NCBI RefSeq assembly: GCF_021228795.1
Contig: NZ_CP089309.1
Location: 248,001 to 312,000 of the forward strand
DNA length: 64,000 nt
Direction: 5' to 3'
Source: Thiocapsa bogorovii
Lineage (GTDB): Bacteria; Pseudomonadota; Gammaproteobacteria; Chromatiales; Chromatiaceae
Shown: piece by piece, positions 35,488-45,410 of the stretch
How the letters are laid out: each line of letters starts with the position of its first letter
Numbering within the stretch: the stretch's first letter is position 1
Made by a program: the position numbers and the translations under genes
Notes under the pieces: generated by a model
The model's database searches: none
What the model saw: only the letters and a program-made list of their open reading frames with translations
What the model was told of the DNA's origin: nothing

Positions 35488-35770
35488 CGTCGCGCCCCTG
35501 ATTGTTGTCTGACTTTGGAGACGAGGCGCGACCCACCTCGCGCCCGAAAAGCGCGTGAAGGATAAGAGAATGCGCGGAGCCTGACATAGCGGTTTCCCGG
35601 CATCGACACACCGGCAACGCCCAGGGGATGGGCGACTCAACTTACACCTGAAGGGGTACAGTGTCTCCGCCGGACATCGCTGAACCTGCGACCGATCACG
35701 GTCGGACGCTGGGGAGCGGGAGTCCGGCGACAGCCAACTGAATCGTCGGACAGAGCGATCGACACCTACT

Positions 35771-38430
35771 TCAGCCGACCTCCTCGTCGGCGGCTACAAG
35801 GAGGGCGGCATTGCCACCCGAAGCGGTGGTGTCGCGCGAAACGGTCTTTATCGGTCAGAAATCGGCGCATCCACCCGGCGCTGCCGGCCGGCGGGATGCC
35901 GATGCCGGCGCCGACGTCGGCCCAGAGAATCAGGGGGCGAATCGATCCCTCGCTGCCGGCGAGTGCGACGTCGAGGCGGGCGGCAAACGCCTCGGTCCCA
36001 TGAAACGCGAGTCCGTCGAGACGCGCATCGGCGGCGAGGTCCTCCGGGAGCGCGTCCGTTCCCGGCCTCGATGAAATGCTGCACGGTACGGCCGGCCTCC
36101 GGGCCGACGGCAATGATCCGATTGCCGGTGGCCAAGGCCGCACCGATCGGGATGACGAGCGGGGCCGGATCCTCGGCGATGCAGGCGATACGGCCGCGCG
36201 GTTCGAGGAGGAGCTGGTTCTCCTCGCCGGTCGGGCCCGCGAGTGCCAGCGGGGCGGCAAGCATGGCGCGCGCCCGGGCCGCAAGGCCGCTGAGCCATGG
36301 GCCGGCTGCACCCTCGATCCGCGCTGCCACCCGCTCGAGGATTGTCGTCCGAGTCTCGAGATCCGGCGGCCGGGCAGCGTCCGCTCGGCTGAATGCCTCC
36401 TCCAGATCCCGGCGGGACAGGCCGATCGGCCCTGTCGGCGCAGGTAAGTCGCCCCCCTGAAGTGAAACCGTTCGGCCGAACCCGGTGCCGACCCGGCTCG
36501 CATCGTCCGAGAGGCCTGCGGCAGATCGAGCGGCAACCAAGCGCTCGAGGTAATAGGGTCCGCCCGCCTTGGGCCCGGTCCCCGAAAGCCCCCGCCCACC
36601 GAAGGGTTGGATGCCGACCAGGGCGCCGATCTGATTTCGATTGACATAGATGTTGCCGACCCAGGCACGTGCGGCAATCCGGCCCCAAGTCGCGTCGATC
36701 CGGGTGTGCACGCCGAGCGTGAGGCCGTAGCCCTTGGCATTGATGCTGTCGACGACTGCGCCGAGCCTATCCGACGCGAAACGCACCACGTGCAGGAGCG
36801 GCCCGAAGACCTCGCGCTCGAGCTGGCCGGCATGGTCCAGCTCGAAGGCCGCGGGGGGCAACGAACCAGCCGTGCTCGGCCTCGGGTCCCGGCGCGACAC
36901 ATCGGATGAGGCGTGCCTCGCGTTCCATGCACCGCGCGTGCGACGCCAAAATCGCCGCCGCCTCGCCGTCGATGACCGGGCCGACGTCGGTCTCGAGCAG
37001 GCCCGGGTCCCCGAGTCTGAGCACGTCCATCGCCCCGGCGAGCAAGTCGAGCGTCTGCTCGGCGATGCCCTCCTGGAGGAACAGCACCGCAGCGCCGAGC
37101 AGCGCTGGCCCGCACTGCGGAAGGCAACGGACAGGACGTCGCGGATGACCTGCTCGGTCAGGGCGGTGCTTTCGACTATCATGGCGTTGAGCCCGCCCGT
37201 CTCGGCGATCAGCACGCGGCGGCGGTCGGACTGCACCGCGAGCAGCCGATTGATGGAATGCGCCACGTCGGTCGAGCCGGTGAAGCAGACCCCGGCGATC
37301 CTCGGGTCGGCCACCAGCGCGGCCCCGACGCGGGCCCCCTCCCCCGGCAAGAGATGCAGGACCGCAACCGGCACACCGGCCGCGTGCAGGAGCCGGACCG
37401 CACGCGCAGCGATCAACGGGGTCTGCTCGGCGGGTTTGGCCAGAACCGCGTTGCCGGCCACCAAGGCCGCACTCACCTGCCCGATGAAGATCGCGAGCGG
37501 GAAGTTCCAGGGGCTGATGCAGACGAAGACGCCGCCGGCCTCGAACCTCGCGGCGCGCCCGGACATGGATGCCCACGACACGGGCTCGGAACCCAGCCCC
37601 GCGCGCGCTCGGGCGGCTTAGTAGCGGCAGAAGTCCACCGCCTCGCGGACCTCGGCAAGTGCATCGGGCAGGGTCTTGCCGGCCTCGCGCACCGCCAGCG
37701 TCATGAAGGCAGGCAGGATCGGCCTCCAGTGCGTCGGCCGCGCGATCGAGACAGGCGGCACGCTCCTCGGCATCGCGCGCCGCCCACGCGGGCGCTGCCT
37801 TCGCGGCAAGGGCGAGGGCCCGCTCGATCTCGGTCCGGTCGGCATCGCGGACCCCGCCGATCTCGTGTGTGCGATCGGCGGGCGAGGCCACGGGCCGCAG
37901 TCCCGCCTCGGCCATCATGCCGTCGATGATCGGCGCCGCGATCCAGGGTCCGTCAGCCGTGCGCATGGCCTCGCGCAACCGTGCCAGCTCACTCGGCGAG
38001 GCGAGATCCAAACCGCGCGCGAGTCTTCGCTCGGGCAACAGGATCTCCCGAGGCATCGCGATCCGCGGATCCGGCTGACCTGCGAGCGCGCGCCTCCGGG
38101 CAATGGGATCCTGTACGATCGCCTCGATCGGCAGACGCTCGTCGCGCAGACGGTTGACGAAGGAGCTGTTGGTCCCGTTCTCCAGGAGACGGCGCACCAG
38201 ATAGGGCAGGAGATCTTCATGGCGGCCGACCGGAGCATAGATGCGGCAGCCGACCCGAGATCGGCGCCCTCGACGACCCGTCGATAGAGCCTCGCCCATG
38301 CCGTGCAGACGCTGAAACTCGAAACCGCGCGTCGTCCCGGCCAACTCCAGCACGGCCGCGATCGTGTGGGCGTTGTGGGTCGCAAACTGCGGGAAGAGCC
38401 GATCCGCGCGCGCGAGCAGCCGGCGTAGCA
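35771..38430 (-). pseudogene. putA: Decayed, 5'-truncated putA (proline dehydrogenase / P5C dehydrogenase)
   Basis: The remnant keeps the end of the proline dehydrogenase domain (FPQFATHNAHTIAAVLELAG, YAPVGRHEDLLPYLVRRLLE) and nearly all of the P5C-dehydrogenase domain (FVCISPWNFPLAIFIGQ, LIAETGGLNAM, SAGQRCSALR, FGGRGLSGTGPKAGGP). The coding line changes frame near 37715, 37092 (one G lost in CGG[G]TG), 36855 (one C lost in a C-run), 36060 and 35845 (extra A in GATAAAG). TAC has become TAA at 37620-37618 inside FCRYY. The true C-terminus (GGNAALLVAADEEVG) ends at 35771. The 5' half, normally about 430 residues, is missing at 38430. The original was a bifunctional enzyme oxidising proline to glutamate. 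Confidence 0.88.
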
Positions 38431-38434
38431 TTGG

Positions 38435-39122
38435 TGACCAGGTCCCCGGCGAGCGCAAAGGCGCCGCGTTCAACCGCCTGGGCGAGGGCGTGGCGTTCGA
38501 CGGGCGCTACGTAGCGTTCTGGGGCGCTTGGGGGAGGATGCGCACGATCCGCCTGCACTGCCCGACCGAGGGCAACAAGGACCGCATCGCGTTCTGCCTG
38601 ATGCAGTGCCCGGAGCCGCAGGGCTGCTCGGCCAAGACGCCCGTAAGCCAGGGCATTTTCCTGCATGACACCGTCACCGGGGACACCACCTCTGCGGTCG
38701 CCAGGGCGCCGACGCAGTACGGCGATTTCCTGCTCTGGAACTTCTCGGGCATGGTGCCCGGCGTCGGCGGAGGCGAGGACGGCAGCGAGGAGGATGGCGA
38801 GCCGGCCCGGTGGCGCTCCTCCGCCTTCGTCGCGGTCTCGGGCGAGCGCACTGCCTTCAAGGCCGTGAGCGGCAACCGGGTCGGCGTGTATCTCAGCGAG
38901 GCGCCCGGACAGACGCCCGTCACCGTGGTCGATAACCGCACCGACGGCCAGCTGCTCGACCCCGAGGCACCGGTCGGCTCGACCGTCGTCGAGGTTGGCC
39001 TGGAGCGCGAGGGTCTGCGAGGTCACTGGCTCGCGGTGAGCGCCAAGATGGCGGTCGCTGGCGGCACTGAGGAGGACGGCATGGCCGGGGTCTACCTCAC
39101 ACGGTTGCCTGGCGCTGACTGA
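38435..39122 (+). pseudogene. 5'-truncated gene fragment, propeller-like repeats
   Basis: An open frame of about 228 residues ending at TGA 39120-39122, with no credible start of its own: upstream in the same frame it runs antisense into the putA remnant. The text GEGVAFDGRYVAFWGAWG and AFVAVSGERTAFKAVSGNRVGVYL recalls beta-propeller repeats (TolB/WD40-like), with a closing VAGGTEEDGMAGVYLTRL. Cysteines in LHCPTEGNKD, CLMQCPEPQGC suggest a secreted protein. I cannot name the family. It is the 3' part of a larger gene, joined at about 38430 to the broken 5' side of putA. Confidence 0.6.
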
Positions 39123-39229
39123 CTCAGGGGCGGCGACAAGCTGGCGCCCCGGGAGCCAGCTTGCTCGCTGCCCTGAACCGCGAGTCGGTCGGTAATTGGC
39201 GACGTCATCTCAACGCCCGCGAGCAAGGA

Positions 39230-39258
39230 GTGATCCGGAAATAGGTGATCCGGAAATA
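39230..39258. repeat. Tandem 14-base repeat before the sensor-like gene
   Basis: GTGATCCGGAAATA occurs at 39230-39243 and again at 39245-39258, separated by one base. It ends two bases before the ATG at 39261. It may be a slippage duplication or a protein-binding site in the leader. Confidence 0.6.
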
Positions 39259-39260
39259 CA

Positions 39261-40052
39261 ATGGCCAACGCCTTGCCCAATACGGTACTGCAAGGAGAGC
39301 CGCCGAAGGGCGGGCAGCAAGAGGAGGCGGCCGTGCCTGCGCATGGTCGATCGTCGATGCAACAGCAGCACATTCCTTTCCTGCGTTGGCTCTTGCTCGC
39401 GACCGCGGTCGCGGCACTGCTCATTGCCTTTCTCGGCTGGCACATCTACGAGTCGCACCGCTTCTTCGGTCAGGTCGGGACAGAGTTCGTACGCCAGACA
39501 GAGACGATCGCCAGTGTTCGTAAGCTGAGGTGGGAGCTGACCCAAGCGGCGCACCACGTTGTCCTGTTCGGGGATGGCGATGATCGACGCGGCGCGTACA
39601 GCACTGCGAAGCGGCGGCTGGAGGCTGAGATCGACGCGGCTGTCGGGCTCCCGGACCAGGCCGCTGACAGGTCCAGTCTGGCGGCACTTGCCGACCTCTC
39701 CCGCGAGCTCGGCACTATCGAGGTCGCCGCGATGGATGCAGCCCTGGAGGATCGCTCGGATGCGGCGCTGAGACTGTTGCACTCACCAGAATACACGGAA
39801 GGCACACGCCTGCTCTGCGCGCGGGCAGATGCCCACTCGAAGGCTGTCTACGACCGCTTGGAGGGGCGCCTGCAGTCCCATCGGGAAAGCGAGATCCTGT
39901 TCTTTTCGGTTGACGTCGCGGCCCTGATCTTTGCAGGGGCGCTTTGGTGGCTATTGGGCCTGCGGCTCCAGCGTTGGCGGGCGCTTGCGGATTCCGAAAC
40001 GGGCCGGCGAATCCTCGCAGAGGTCAAGCTTCGGCAAGCCGAGAGGCTGTAG
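39261..40052 (+). pseudogene. Truncated membrane sensor (4-helix-bundle type)
   Basis: A 263-residue open frame with membrane helices at about residues 42-62 (WLLLATAVAALLIAFLGW) and 215-236 (VDVAALIFAGALWWLLGL). The periplasmic segment of about 150 helical residues between them (LTQAAHHVVLFGDGDDRRGAY, LSRELGTIEVAAMDAAL) has the layout of 4HB-MCP sensor domains. After the second helix it reads RRILAEVKLRQAERL then TAG, although the sequence continues in the same frame as ALGQEICSNVFVGRG and so on. I infer a kinase, cyclase or chemoreceptor whose output domain has been lost, with the TAG (perhaps once CAG) being part of the decay. A short intact membrane protein is possible. Confidence 0.5.
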
Positions 40053-40276
40053 GCCCTCGGCCAAGAGATCTGCTCGAATGTGTTCGTCGGCCGAGGCTGG
40101 AACCAGGACCTTCACCAAGCCGACGCGCTCGAACCCGATCTGCACCAACCCAAGGCCGTCACGTCAGGTAATAGACGTCGAAAGTTCCACATGCGCGGCG
40201 TCGAAGTGTGCGTATTGAATGCGCTCCGGGCCGGCCTTCCCGGTTCCACTGAATCGGCGGCCGTCTGCGGACATCT

Positions 40277-42796
40277 TCAACGCTGCCAAACGACGTAGGG
40301 AGCCTCCAGCGGCGTCGCCGCTTCGGCATGGACGGGTACGATCCGCGGTGTGAAGTCCTCGGCGGGACGTTGTGTCTCGATGGTGGCTGTATACAGAAAG
40401 GCCTGAATTGTCCCCTCCAGCGGACGCACACGGTCCATGGTGATGCGCGTCGGCGCACTGTCGTTCCGGGGAGAGGCCGCGTATAGCTCCACGGCGACAT
40501 CCGCGCCCGCGAGATCGTCGAGATAGACCTCGACATCGAAACGCAGCAGGTTGTCCGCATGGGTGACGGAAAGGGCACCGAAGTGCAGCCGCGGCCAACC
40601 CTTTTCCAAACGCTGTTGCCACGCCGCGATCTCGGCACCGAGCCTACCCTGGTCGGCCGAGCGCCTGCGTTGGGCGACCGCCCCCGGCACGTAGTAACGT
40701 TCGGTGTATTCCCGCACCATGCGGTTGGCGGAGAACTCCGGTGTGAGCCGAGCCATGCTCTCGCGCATGCGCGCGACCCAGGCGGAGGGGATACCCTTGG
40801 CGTCCCGCTGCTCGTAAAAAGCCGGAATCACCTCCCGCTCCAGAAGGTCGTAGAGTGCGCCGGCCTCGGCGGCGTCCCAGGCCGCGTCATCGCCGTGCTC
40901 CCGTCCGTCGCCGATGGCCCAGCCGACCTCGGGCGACCAGGCCTCGGCCCACCATCCGTCCAGCTCGGAGAGATTGAGTCCACCGTTGACCAGGAGCTTC
41001 ATCCCGCTGGTTCCGCTCGCTTCCCAGGGACGCCGCGGGGTGTTGATCCAGAGGTCGACACCCTGAACCAGGTCCGCCGCCAGGGCGAGGTCATAGTCGG
41101 CGAGAAAGACGGCCCGCCCGTCCACCTCTGCTTGCCTAGTGAACTCGATCCAGCGGCGGATCAGCTCCCTGCCCTCCTGATCCCTGGGGTGAGCCTTGCC
41201 GGCGACGACGATCTGGACCGGCCGCTGCGGGTCGGTGATGAGCCGCACCAGCCGGGCCGGGTCGTGCAGCAGGAGGTCCGGGCGCTTGTAGGCGGCGAAG
41301 CGGCGGGCAAAGCCGATGGTGAGACGATTGGGGTCGAGCGGCTCGGGGACGCGCACGCCGACTTCCCCGCTCTCGGCGATCCGACGCGCCTGACGCTGCC
41401 GGACCGCTTCCGTCAACAGCGCACGCCCCGCGGTGCGCAAGCGCCAAAGCGCCTCGTCGTCGAGGGCGCGGATCGCCTCCTCGTGGACCTCGAGCGCACC
41501 CAGCCAGGGGCCCTTGCCGCAAGCATCGGTCCAAATGTCGTCGGCCGCGGCCGAGTCCCAGGAGGGGACATGGACGCCGTTGGTGACATGCCCGATCGGG
41601 ACCTCATCTGCAGGCCGGCGCGGGAACAGTGGCCCGAAGATCCGGCGGGATACTGTCCCGTGCAATTGGCTAACGCCGTTGACTGCACCGCTGCCACGCA
41701 GCGCAAGGTAGGCCATGTTGAAGGGCTCGGTCTCCGCCGCGGCATCGGCCCGGCCGAGGGCCAGGAGCTCAGGCAGCGAGAGACCCAGGTCCTGTGCATA
41801 AGCGGCGAGGTATTGACTGACCAGCGCCGGGGAGAACCGGTCGAATCCGGCTGCCACCGGGGTGTGGGTGGTGAACAGGTTTCCGGGCCGAGTCGCGCAC
41901 AGGGCCTCGCGGAAGTCTCGGTTGTTGCCGCGCATGAAGGCACGCGTCCGCTCCAGCACCGCAAAAGCGGCGTAGCCCTCGTTCAGGTGGCATACGTCAG
42001 GAGCGATCCCCAGCGCCTCCAACAGTCGCCAGCCGCCGATCCCCAGCACCATCTCCTGCTGCAGCCGCAGCTCCGGGCCGCCGCCATACAGTTCGCTGGT
42101 GGTGCCGCGGTCACTCGGCGTGTTGAGCAGATCGTTGCTGTCGAGCAGATACAGGTGCACGCGACCGACCCGCACCTCCCAGCCCCGCAGCCGCAGGGTC
42201 CTGCCGGGCAGCTCCAGGTCGACCCTTAGCCAGCCGCCTTCGCCGTCCCGCAGGGGCAGCACGGGCAGCATGGATGGGTTGTTGTACGGAAACAGCTCGC
42301 GCTGCTCGCCCCCTGCGTCGATGCTCTGGCGGAAGTAGCCCTGCTGATAGAGCAGACCGACTCCGACCAATGGCACACCGAGATCGCTTGCAGTCTTCAG
42401 GTGATCGCCGGCCAGGACACCGAGCCCACCGGAGTAGATGGGCAGGGCCTCGCTCAGACCATACTCCATGCTGAAATAGGCCACGGTCCCGAGCGTCTCG
42501 GCAGCACGGATGCCGCCGAGCCAGCTCGGCTGCCGCAGCTGCCCGTGACGGGCAGCGACCTGTTCGGCGAGATCCCGCAGGAACCCACCATCCCTCGCCA
42601 GGGCATGCAGACGTTCCTGCGTGACGCTTTCGAGGATCAACCAGGGGTCGCCTGTTGCGTCCCAGAGTTCCGCGTCCACCTGCTCCCAGAGCTGGTCGGC
42701 CCGGTGGTTCCAGCTCCAGCGCAGGTCCAGTGCCAGGTCCACCAGACCGGTCAGGGCCTCGGGAACGGGACGGGGGAGATACCGGACAGGTTGCAT
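40277..42796 (-). CDS. glgP: Alpha-glucan (glycogen/maltodextrin) phosphorylase
   Basis: A GT35 phosphorylase releasing glucose-1-phosphate from glycogen or linear glucans. At 839 residues it belongs to the shorter DUF3417-containing type: the N-terminal domain (DLALDLRWSWNHRADQLWEQ) leads into VAYFSMEYGLSEALPIYSGGLG. HLNEGYAAF, THTPVAAGFDRF, TIGFARRFAAYKRPDLLL and the PLP-lysine region EASGTSGMKLLVNGG (about residue 599) follow. GAGGAGA precedes the ATG at 42796. Its stop comes about 220 bases after the decayed sensor remnant, from the opposite strand. cca begins beyond a 119-base gap upstream on the same strand. Confidence 0.95.
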   Translation of the reverse strand: MQPVRYLPRPVPEALTGLVDLALDLRWSWNHRADQLWEQVDAELWDATGDPWLILESVTQERLHALARDGGFLRDLAEQVAARHGQLRQPSWLGGIRAAETLGTVAYFSMEYGLSEALPIYSGGLGVLAGDHLKTASDLGVPLVGVGLLYQQGYFRQSIDAGGEQRELFPYNNPSMLPVLPLRDGEGGWLRVDLELPGRTLRLRGWEVRVGRVHLYLLDSNDLLNTPSDRGTTSELYGGGPELRLQQEMVLGIGGWRLLEALGIAPDVCHLNEGYAAFAVLERTRAFMRGNNRDFREALCATRPGNLFTTHTPVAAGFDRFSPALVSQYLAAYAQDLGLSLPELLALGRADAAAETEPFNMAYLALRGSGAVNGVSQLHGTVSRRIFGPLFPRRPADEVPIGHVTNGVHVPSWDSAAADDIWTDACGKGPWLGALEVHEEAIRALDDEALWRLRTAGRALLTEAVRQRQARRIAESGEVGVRVPEPLDPNRLTIGFARRFAAYKRPDLLLHDPARLVRLITDPQRPVQIVVAGKAHPRDQEGRELIRRWIEFTRQAEVDGRAVFLADYDLALAADLVQGVDLWINTPRRPWEASGTSGMKLLVNGGLNLSELDGWWAEAWSPEVGWAIGDGREHGDDAAWDAAEAGALYDLLEREVIPAFYEQRDAKGIPSAWVARMRESMARLTPEFSANRMVREYTERYYVPGAVAQRRRSADQGRLGAEIAAWQQRLEKGWPRLHFGALSVTHADNLLRFDVEVYLDDLAGADVAVELYAASPRNDSAPTRITMDRVRPLEGTIQAFLYTATIETQRPAEDFTPRIVPVHAEAATPLEAPYVVWQR

Positions 42797-42915
42797 AAAC
42801 GTCTCCTCAGGAGCGAGCGGACGGAAGGCAACGCCTTCGGATGGACGGCCCGAGCAATGAACCGGTCATCCGAAGCGCCTAGCGCCGCGCCTCCTCGTAA
42901 GGGCGATTACCCACG

Positions 42916-44205
42916 TCACATGTCGGGTGCCTCTTGGACGGCTGTGGAGCCCGCAGACGTTTCGGAGGCGCTGCGCATGGCCGTCTTCAAGGAGGCGACG
43001 CGCGCTGCGCGGATGTGCTCCTGGATGAGTCGCGGCTCGCGTGCGGCGCGGGCAACGGCGCCGACATCCACGGCCGCGACGGCTGCCTGCAACCGACGCA
43101 GGGTCTCGCCCTGCGGATAGTCGCGATCGGCATAGCCGGCGCGGCCTCGAAAATCGGCCTCGCAGGCCGTCAGCATCCGGTGGAAGCGCTCCGGCCGCCG
43201 GAAGGCGTCGGCGCCCTCCAAGAGATCGAGGATGGTCGTCGCGCGCAACTCGTCGACCTTGTGGACGAGGCCGTGGTAGCGTGCCGTGATGCGGGCCAGC
43301 TCGCGAAAGCGAACGGGGACACGCAGACGCTCGCAGATGGCCTCGAGCAGATCGACGCTGCGTTCCTCGTGACCCCTGTGGCTCGGCAGGATCTCGGGCG
43401 GCGTGGTGCCCTTGCCGAGGTCGTGACAGAGCGCGGCGAAGCGCACGCCGAGATCCGGAGACAGCCGCGCGGCCATGTCGACCACCAGCATGACATGGAC
43501 GCCGGTATCGATCTCGGGGTGCCATTTGACCGGTTGGGGCACGCCCCACAGCCGATCGACCTCGGGCAGCAGCCGGACCAGCGCGCCGCAGTCGCGCAGC
43601 ACCTTGAAGAAGCGCGAAGGCCGATCCTCGCAGAGCGCGCGCGCCAACTCCTGCCAGACCCGCTCGGGGACGAGTGCGTCGACCTCGCCGGCCGCGACCA
43701 TCCCGCGCATCAAATCCATGGTCTCGGGCGCGATGCGGAAACCGAGGTCGTTGAAGCGGGCCGCGAAGCGGGCGAGCCGCAAGATGCGGACCGGGTCTTC
43801 CGCGAAGGCCGGCGAGACATGTCGCAAGACGCGCGCCTGGAGATCCGCAAGCCCTCCGTAGGGATCGATCAGGACTCCGGACGGATCCTCGGCGAGCGCA
43901 TTAATGGTGAGATCCCGGCGCTGCAGGTCCTCCTCGAGTGTGATGTCCGGGTCCGCGTGCACCGCGAAACCGTGATAACCGGGTGCGGTCTTGCGCTCGG
44001 TGCGCGCCAAGGCGTACTCGTCCTTGGTCTGTGGATGAAGAAAGACCGGGAAGTCCTTGCCGACCTGCTGGAAACCGCGGGAGAGAAGCTCATCGGGTGT
44101 GGCGCCGACTACGACGAAATCACGCTCGCCGACCGCGCGCCCGAGCAAGCGGTCGCGCACGGCGCCGCCGACCAGAAAGATCCGCAGACCGTCGGTGACG
44201 TTCAC
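42916..44205 (-). CDS. cca: Multifunctional CCA tRNA nucleotidyltransferase
   Basis: Adds or repairs the 3' CCA of tRNAs. The nucleotidyltransferase core has IFLVGGAVRDRLLG at residues 9-22, ERDFVVVGATP, and ARTERKTAPGYHGF. QRRDLTINALAED at about 96 continues the motif. The C-terminal HD phosphohydrolase domain (ALCHDLGKGTTP near residue 258) gives the 2',3'-cyclic phosphodiesterase/phosphatase activity of the gammaproteobacterial, E. coli-type enzyme. It has 429 residues, a normal length. The last 40 residues are Arg/Ala-rich. Confidence 0.95.
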   Translation of the reverse strand: MNVTDGLRIFLVGGAVRDRLLGRAVGERDFVVVGATPDELLSRGFQQVGKDFPVFLHPQTKDEYALARTERKTAPGYHGFAVHADPDITLEEDLQRRDLTINALAEDPSGVLIDPYGGLADLQARVLRHVSPAFAEDPVRILRLARFAARFNDLGFRIAPETMDLMRGMVAAGEVDALVPERVWQELARALCEDRPSRFFKVLRDCGALVRLLPEVDRLWGVPQPVKWHPEIDTGVHVMLVVDMAARLSPDLGVRFAALCHDLGKGTTPPEILPSHRGHEERSVDLLEAICERLRVPVRFRELARITARYHGLVHKVDELRATTILDLLEGADAFRRPERFHRMLTACEADFRGRAGYADRDYPQGETLRRLQAAVAAVDVGAVARAAREPRLIQEHIRAARVASLKTAMRSASETSAGSTAVQEAPDM

Positions 44206-44399
44206 GGCAAGGGGCCGACGCGCGAGAACGCATCGGCACCGGACCAGAGGGCCGACCGGGTGCGGGGAAAGTCTCGAGCTGTGGTCGCGATCGGCATTGA
44301 GAGCCTCGTCTCTGCGGTCTGTCCGGTCGGGGGATTATACCGGGCGGAGGCTTGCGGGTAGAATTCTCAGCCCGTTTCATCACTCGAGACCCGAAGACC

Positions 44400-44882
44400 A
44401 TGCGACTGTTTGGATATCTGATCCTGTTCGCGCTGATCGGCTACGGCATCTGGCCCTATTTCACGGTCTTCCGTCTCGACGAGGCGATCAATCAAGAGGG
44501 CACGGCTCAGCTCGCAACGATGGTGGACCTGCCGGCGATCCGTGCCAATTACAAGGCACGCGTCGCCGCAGGGGTCGACGGCATCTTCCCCTCGGACGAC
44601 CCGGAAAGCGTCATGAGCTGGATCCGCCAAAATGTCGATCGCCTCGGCGACTCGGCGCTCGAGCAGGCGATCACCCTACCCTGGGTGCGCGACACGCTGC
44701 GGGGCGCGGTCACGCGAGCCACCGGTCAGAGTACGCCCTATCTCCTGGGCGGGATCGACTTCGCCTTTTTCGAGTCCTACAACCGCTTCCTGATCCGCAT
44801 CGGCGATTTGGGCCGCTCCCCGACCCATGTGCGGATGATGTTGCAGGGCACGGACTGGAAGATCACCGACATCATCGACTGA
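44400..44882 (+). CDS. DUF2939 domain protein
   Basis: A 160-residue protein with an N-terminal membrane anchor or signal (MRLFGYLILFALIGYGIWPYF) and the DUF2939 features YFTVFRLDEAINQEGTAQLATMVDLPAIR, FPSDDPESVM and YNRFLIRIGD towards the end. ATG 44400 gives a normal signal; an earlier in-frame codon would add sixteen residues of polar sequence. Probably periplasmic-facing or inner-membrane anchored. Function unknown. Divergent from cca. Confidence 0.85.
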   Translation: MRLFGYLILFALIGYGIWPYFTVFRLDEAINQEGTAQLATMVDLPAIRANYKARVAAGVDGIFPSDDPESVMSWIRQNVDRLGDSALEQAITLPWVRDTLRGAVTRATGQSTPYLLGGIDFAFFESYNRFLIRIGDLGRSPTHVRMMLQGTDWKITDIID

Positions 44883-44887
44883 GTCGG

Positions 44888-44909
44888 CGCCGCCGCCCCG
44901 TCGGCGGCG
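44888..44909. terminator. GC hairpin between convergent genes
   Basis: CGCCGCCG and CGGCGGCG around CCCCGT, five bases after the DUF2939 stop and 23 before the end of the opposing gene. No T-run, so bidirectional termination is plausible but unproven. Confidence 0.4.
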
Positions 44910-44931
44910 ACCCGTGGCGGCGGGATCGGTC

Positions 44932-45318
44932 CTAGGCGGTGCCGCCCCGGCCGGCCGGTTTGACGAGCTTGGTGTAGTCGATCAACACGAGTCGGCAGCT
45001 CGGACATCGCCACGCCATGTTGACCGCCGGCCGAAGCGACATGCTGATGGTGTTGGGCAGGGCTCGGCCGATGTGCGCGAAGGTTCCGGGTGGTCCCTGC
45101 TCGCGCGATGACCAGATCGCACCCTTGCCGAGCATGACCCAGCCGGCATCCATCGCGGTCCCGCAGTCCGGACAGGCGTAGCGGCGTCCCGACCAGAGAT
45201 CGGCGGTTGCGTGGATTTCGCACGCCTTGCCTTGCAGATGGCGCACGATCGCCCAGAGGGCCAGCAAGGCCGCGATGGCGGCGCTTGCGCCGATCAAGAT
45301 TGCGAAATTTGCCGACAT
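44932..45318 (-). CDS. Membrane-anchored zinc-ribbon protein (DUF6487-like)
   Basis: A 128-residue protein. An N-terminal hydrophobic helix (ILIGASAAIAALLALWAIV) anchors a cytoplasmic or periplasmic zinc-ribbon whose ligands are CPDCG and CPSC about 60 residues later. The intervening AMDAGWVMLGKGAIWSS and the closing RPAVNMAWRCPSCRLVLIDY match the small family of 'C..CG..M..G.......W' ribbons (DUF6487 type). ATG 45318 has GGGAG upstream. Function unknown. A REP-like repeat and a gene remnant lie just upstream. Confidence 0.7.
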   Translation of the reverse strand: MSANFAILIGASAAIAALLALWAIVRHLQGKACEIHATADLWSGRRYACPDCGTAMDAGWVMLGKGAIWSSREQGPPGTFAHIGRALPNTISMSLRPAVNMAWRCPSCRLVLIDYTKLVKPAGRGGTA

Positions 45319-45379
45319 CGCTCGGTCTCCCTCAATCCACCCAATGTCACCCGGCGAGCGCCGCTCGGCAGCAGGGATT

Positions 45380-45410
45380 GGTGGACTTCGCTCTCGCTCG
45401 TCCACCCTAC
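45380..45410. repeat. REP-like hairpin GGTGGAC...GTCCACC, copy 2
   Basis: GGTGGACTTCGCTCTCGCTC followed by GTCCACCCTAC. Here the seven-base arms pair perfectly. Nearly identical to the copy at 18198, 27 kb away. It is in the orientation facing the same way on the plus strand. Confidence 0.8.

Noticed and set aside
35488-35770. Possible small gene between the SphA-like and putA remnants
   Set aside because: Frames in this gap are short and Arg-rich with no ribosome-binding site; I see only spacer sequence.
40559-42229. Long plus-strand reading frame (over 550 codons) opposite glgP
   Set aside because: It is the complement of the phosphorylase codons in a GC-rich genome; the antisense text has no domain features, and glgP is unmistakable.
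42934-44361. Plus-strand reading frame of about 475 codons opposite cca
   Set aside because: Same reason; the minus-strand protein has all CCA-transferase motifs.
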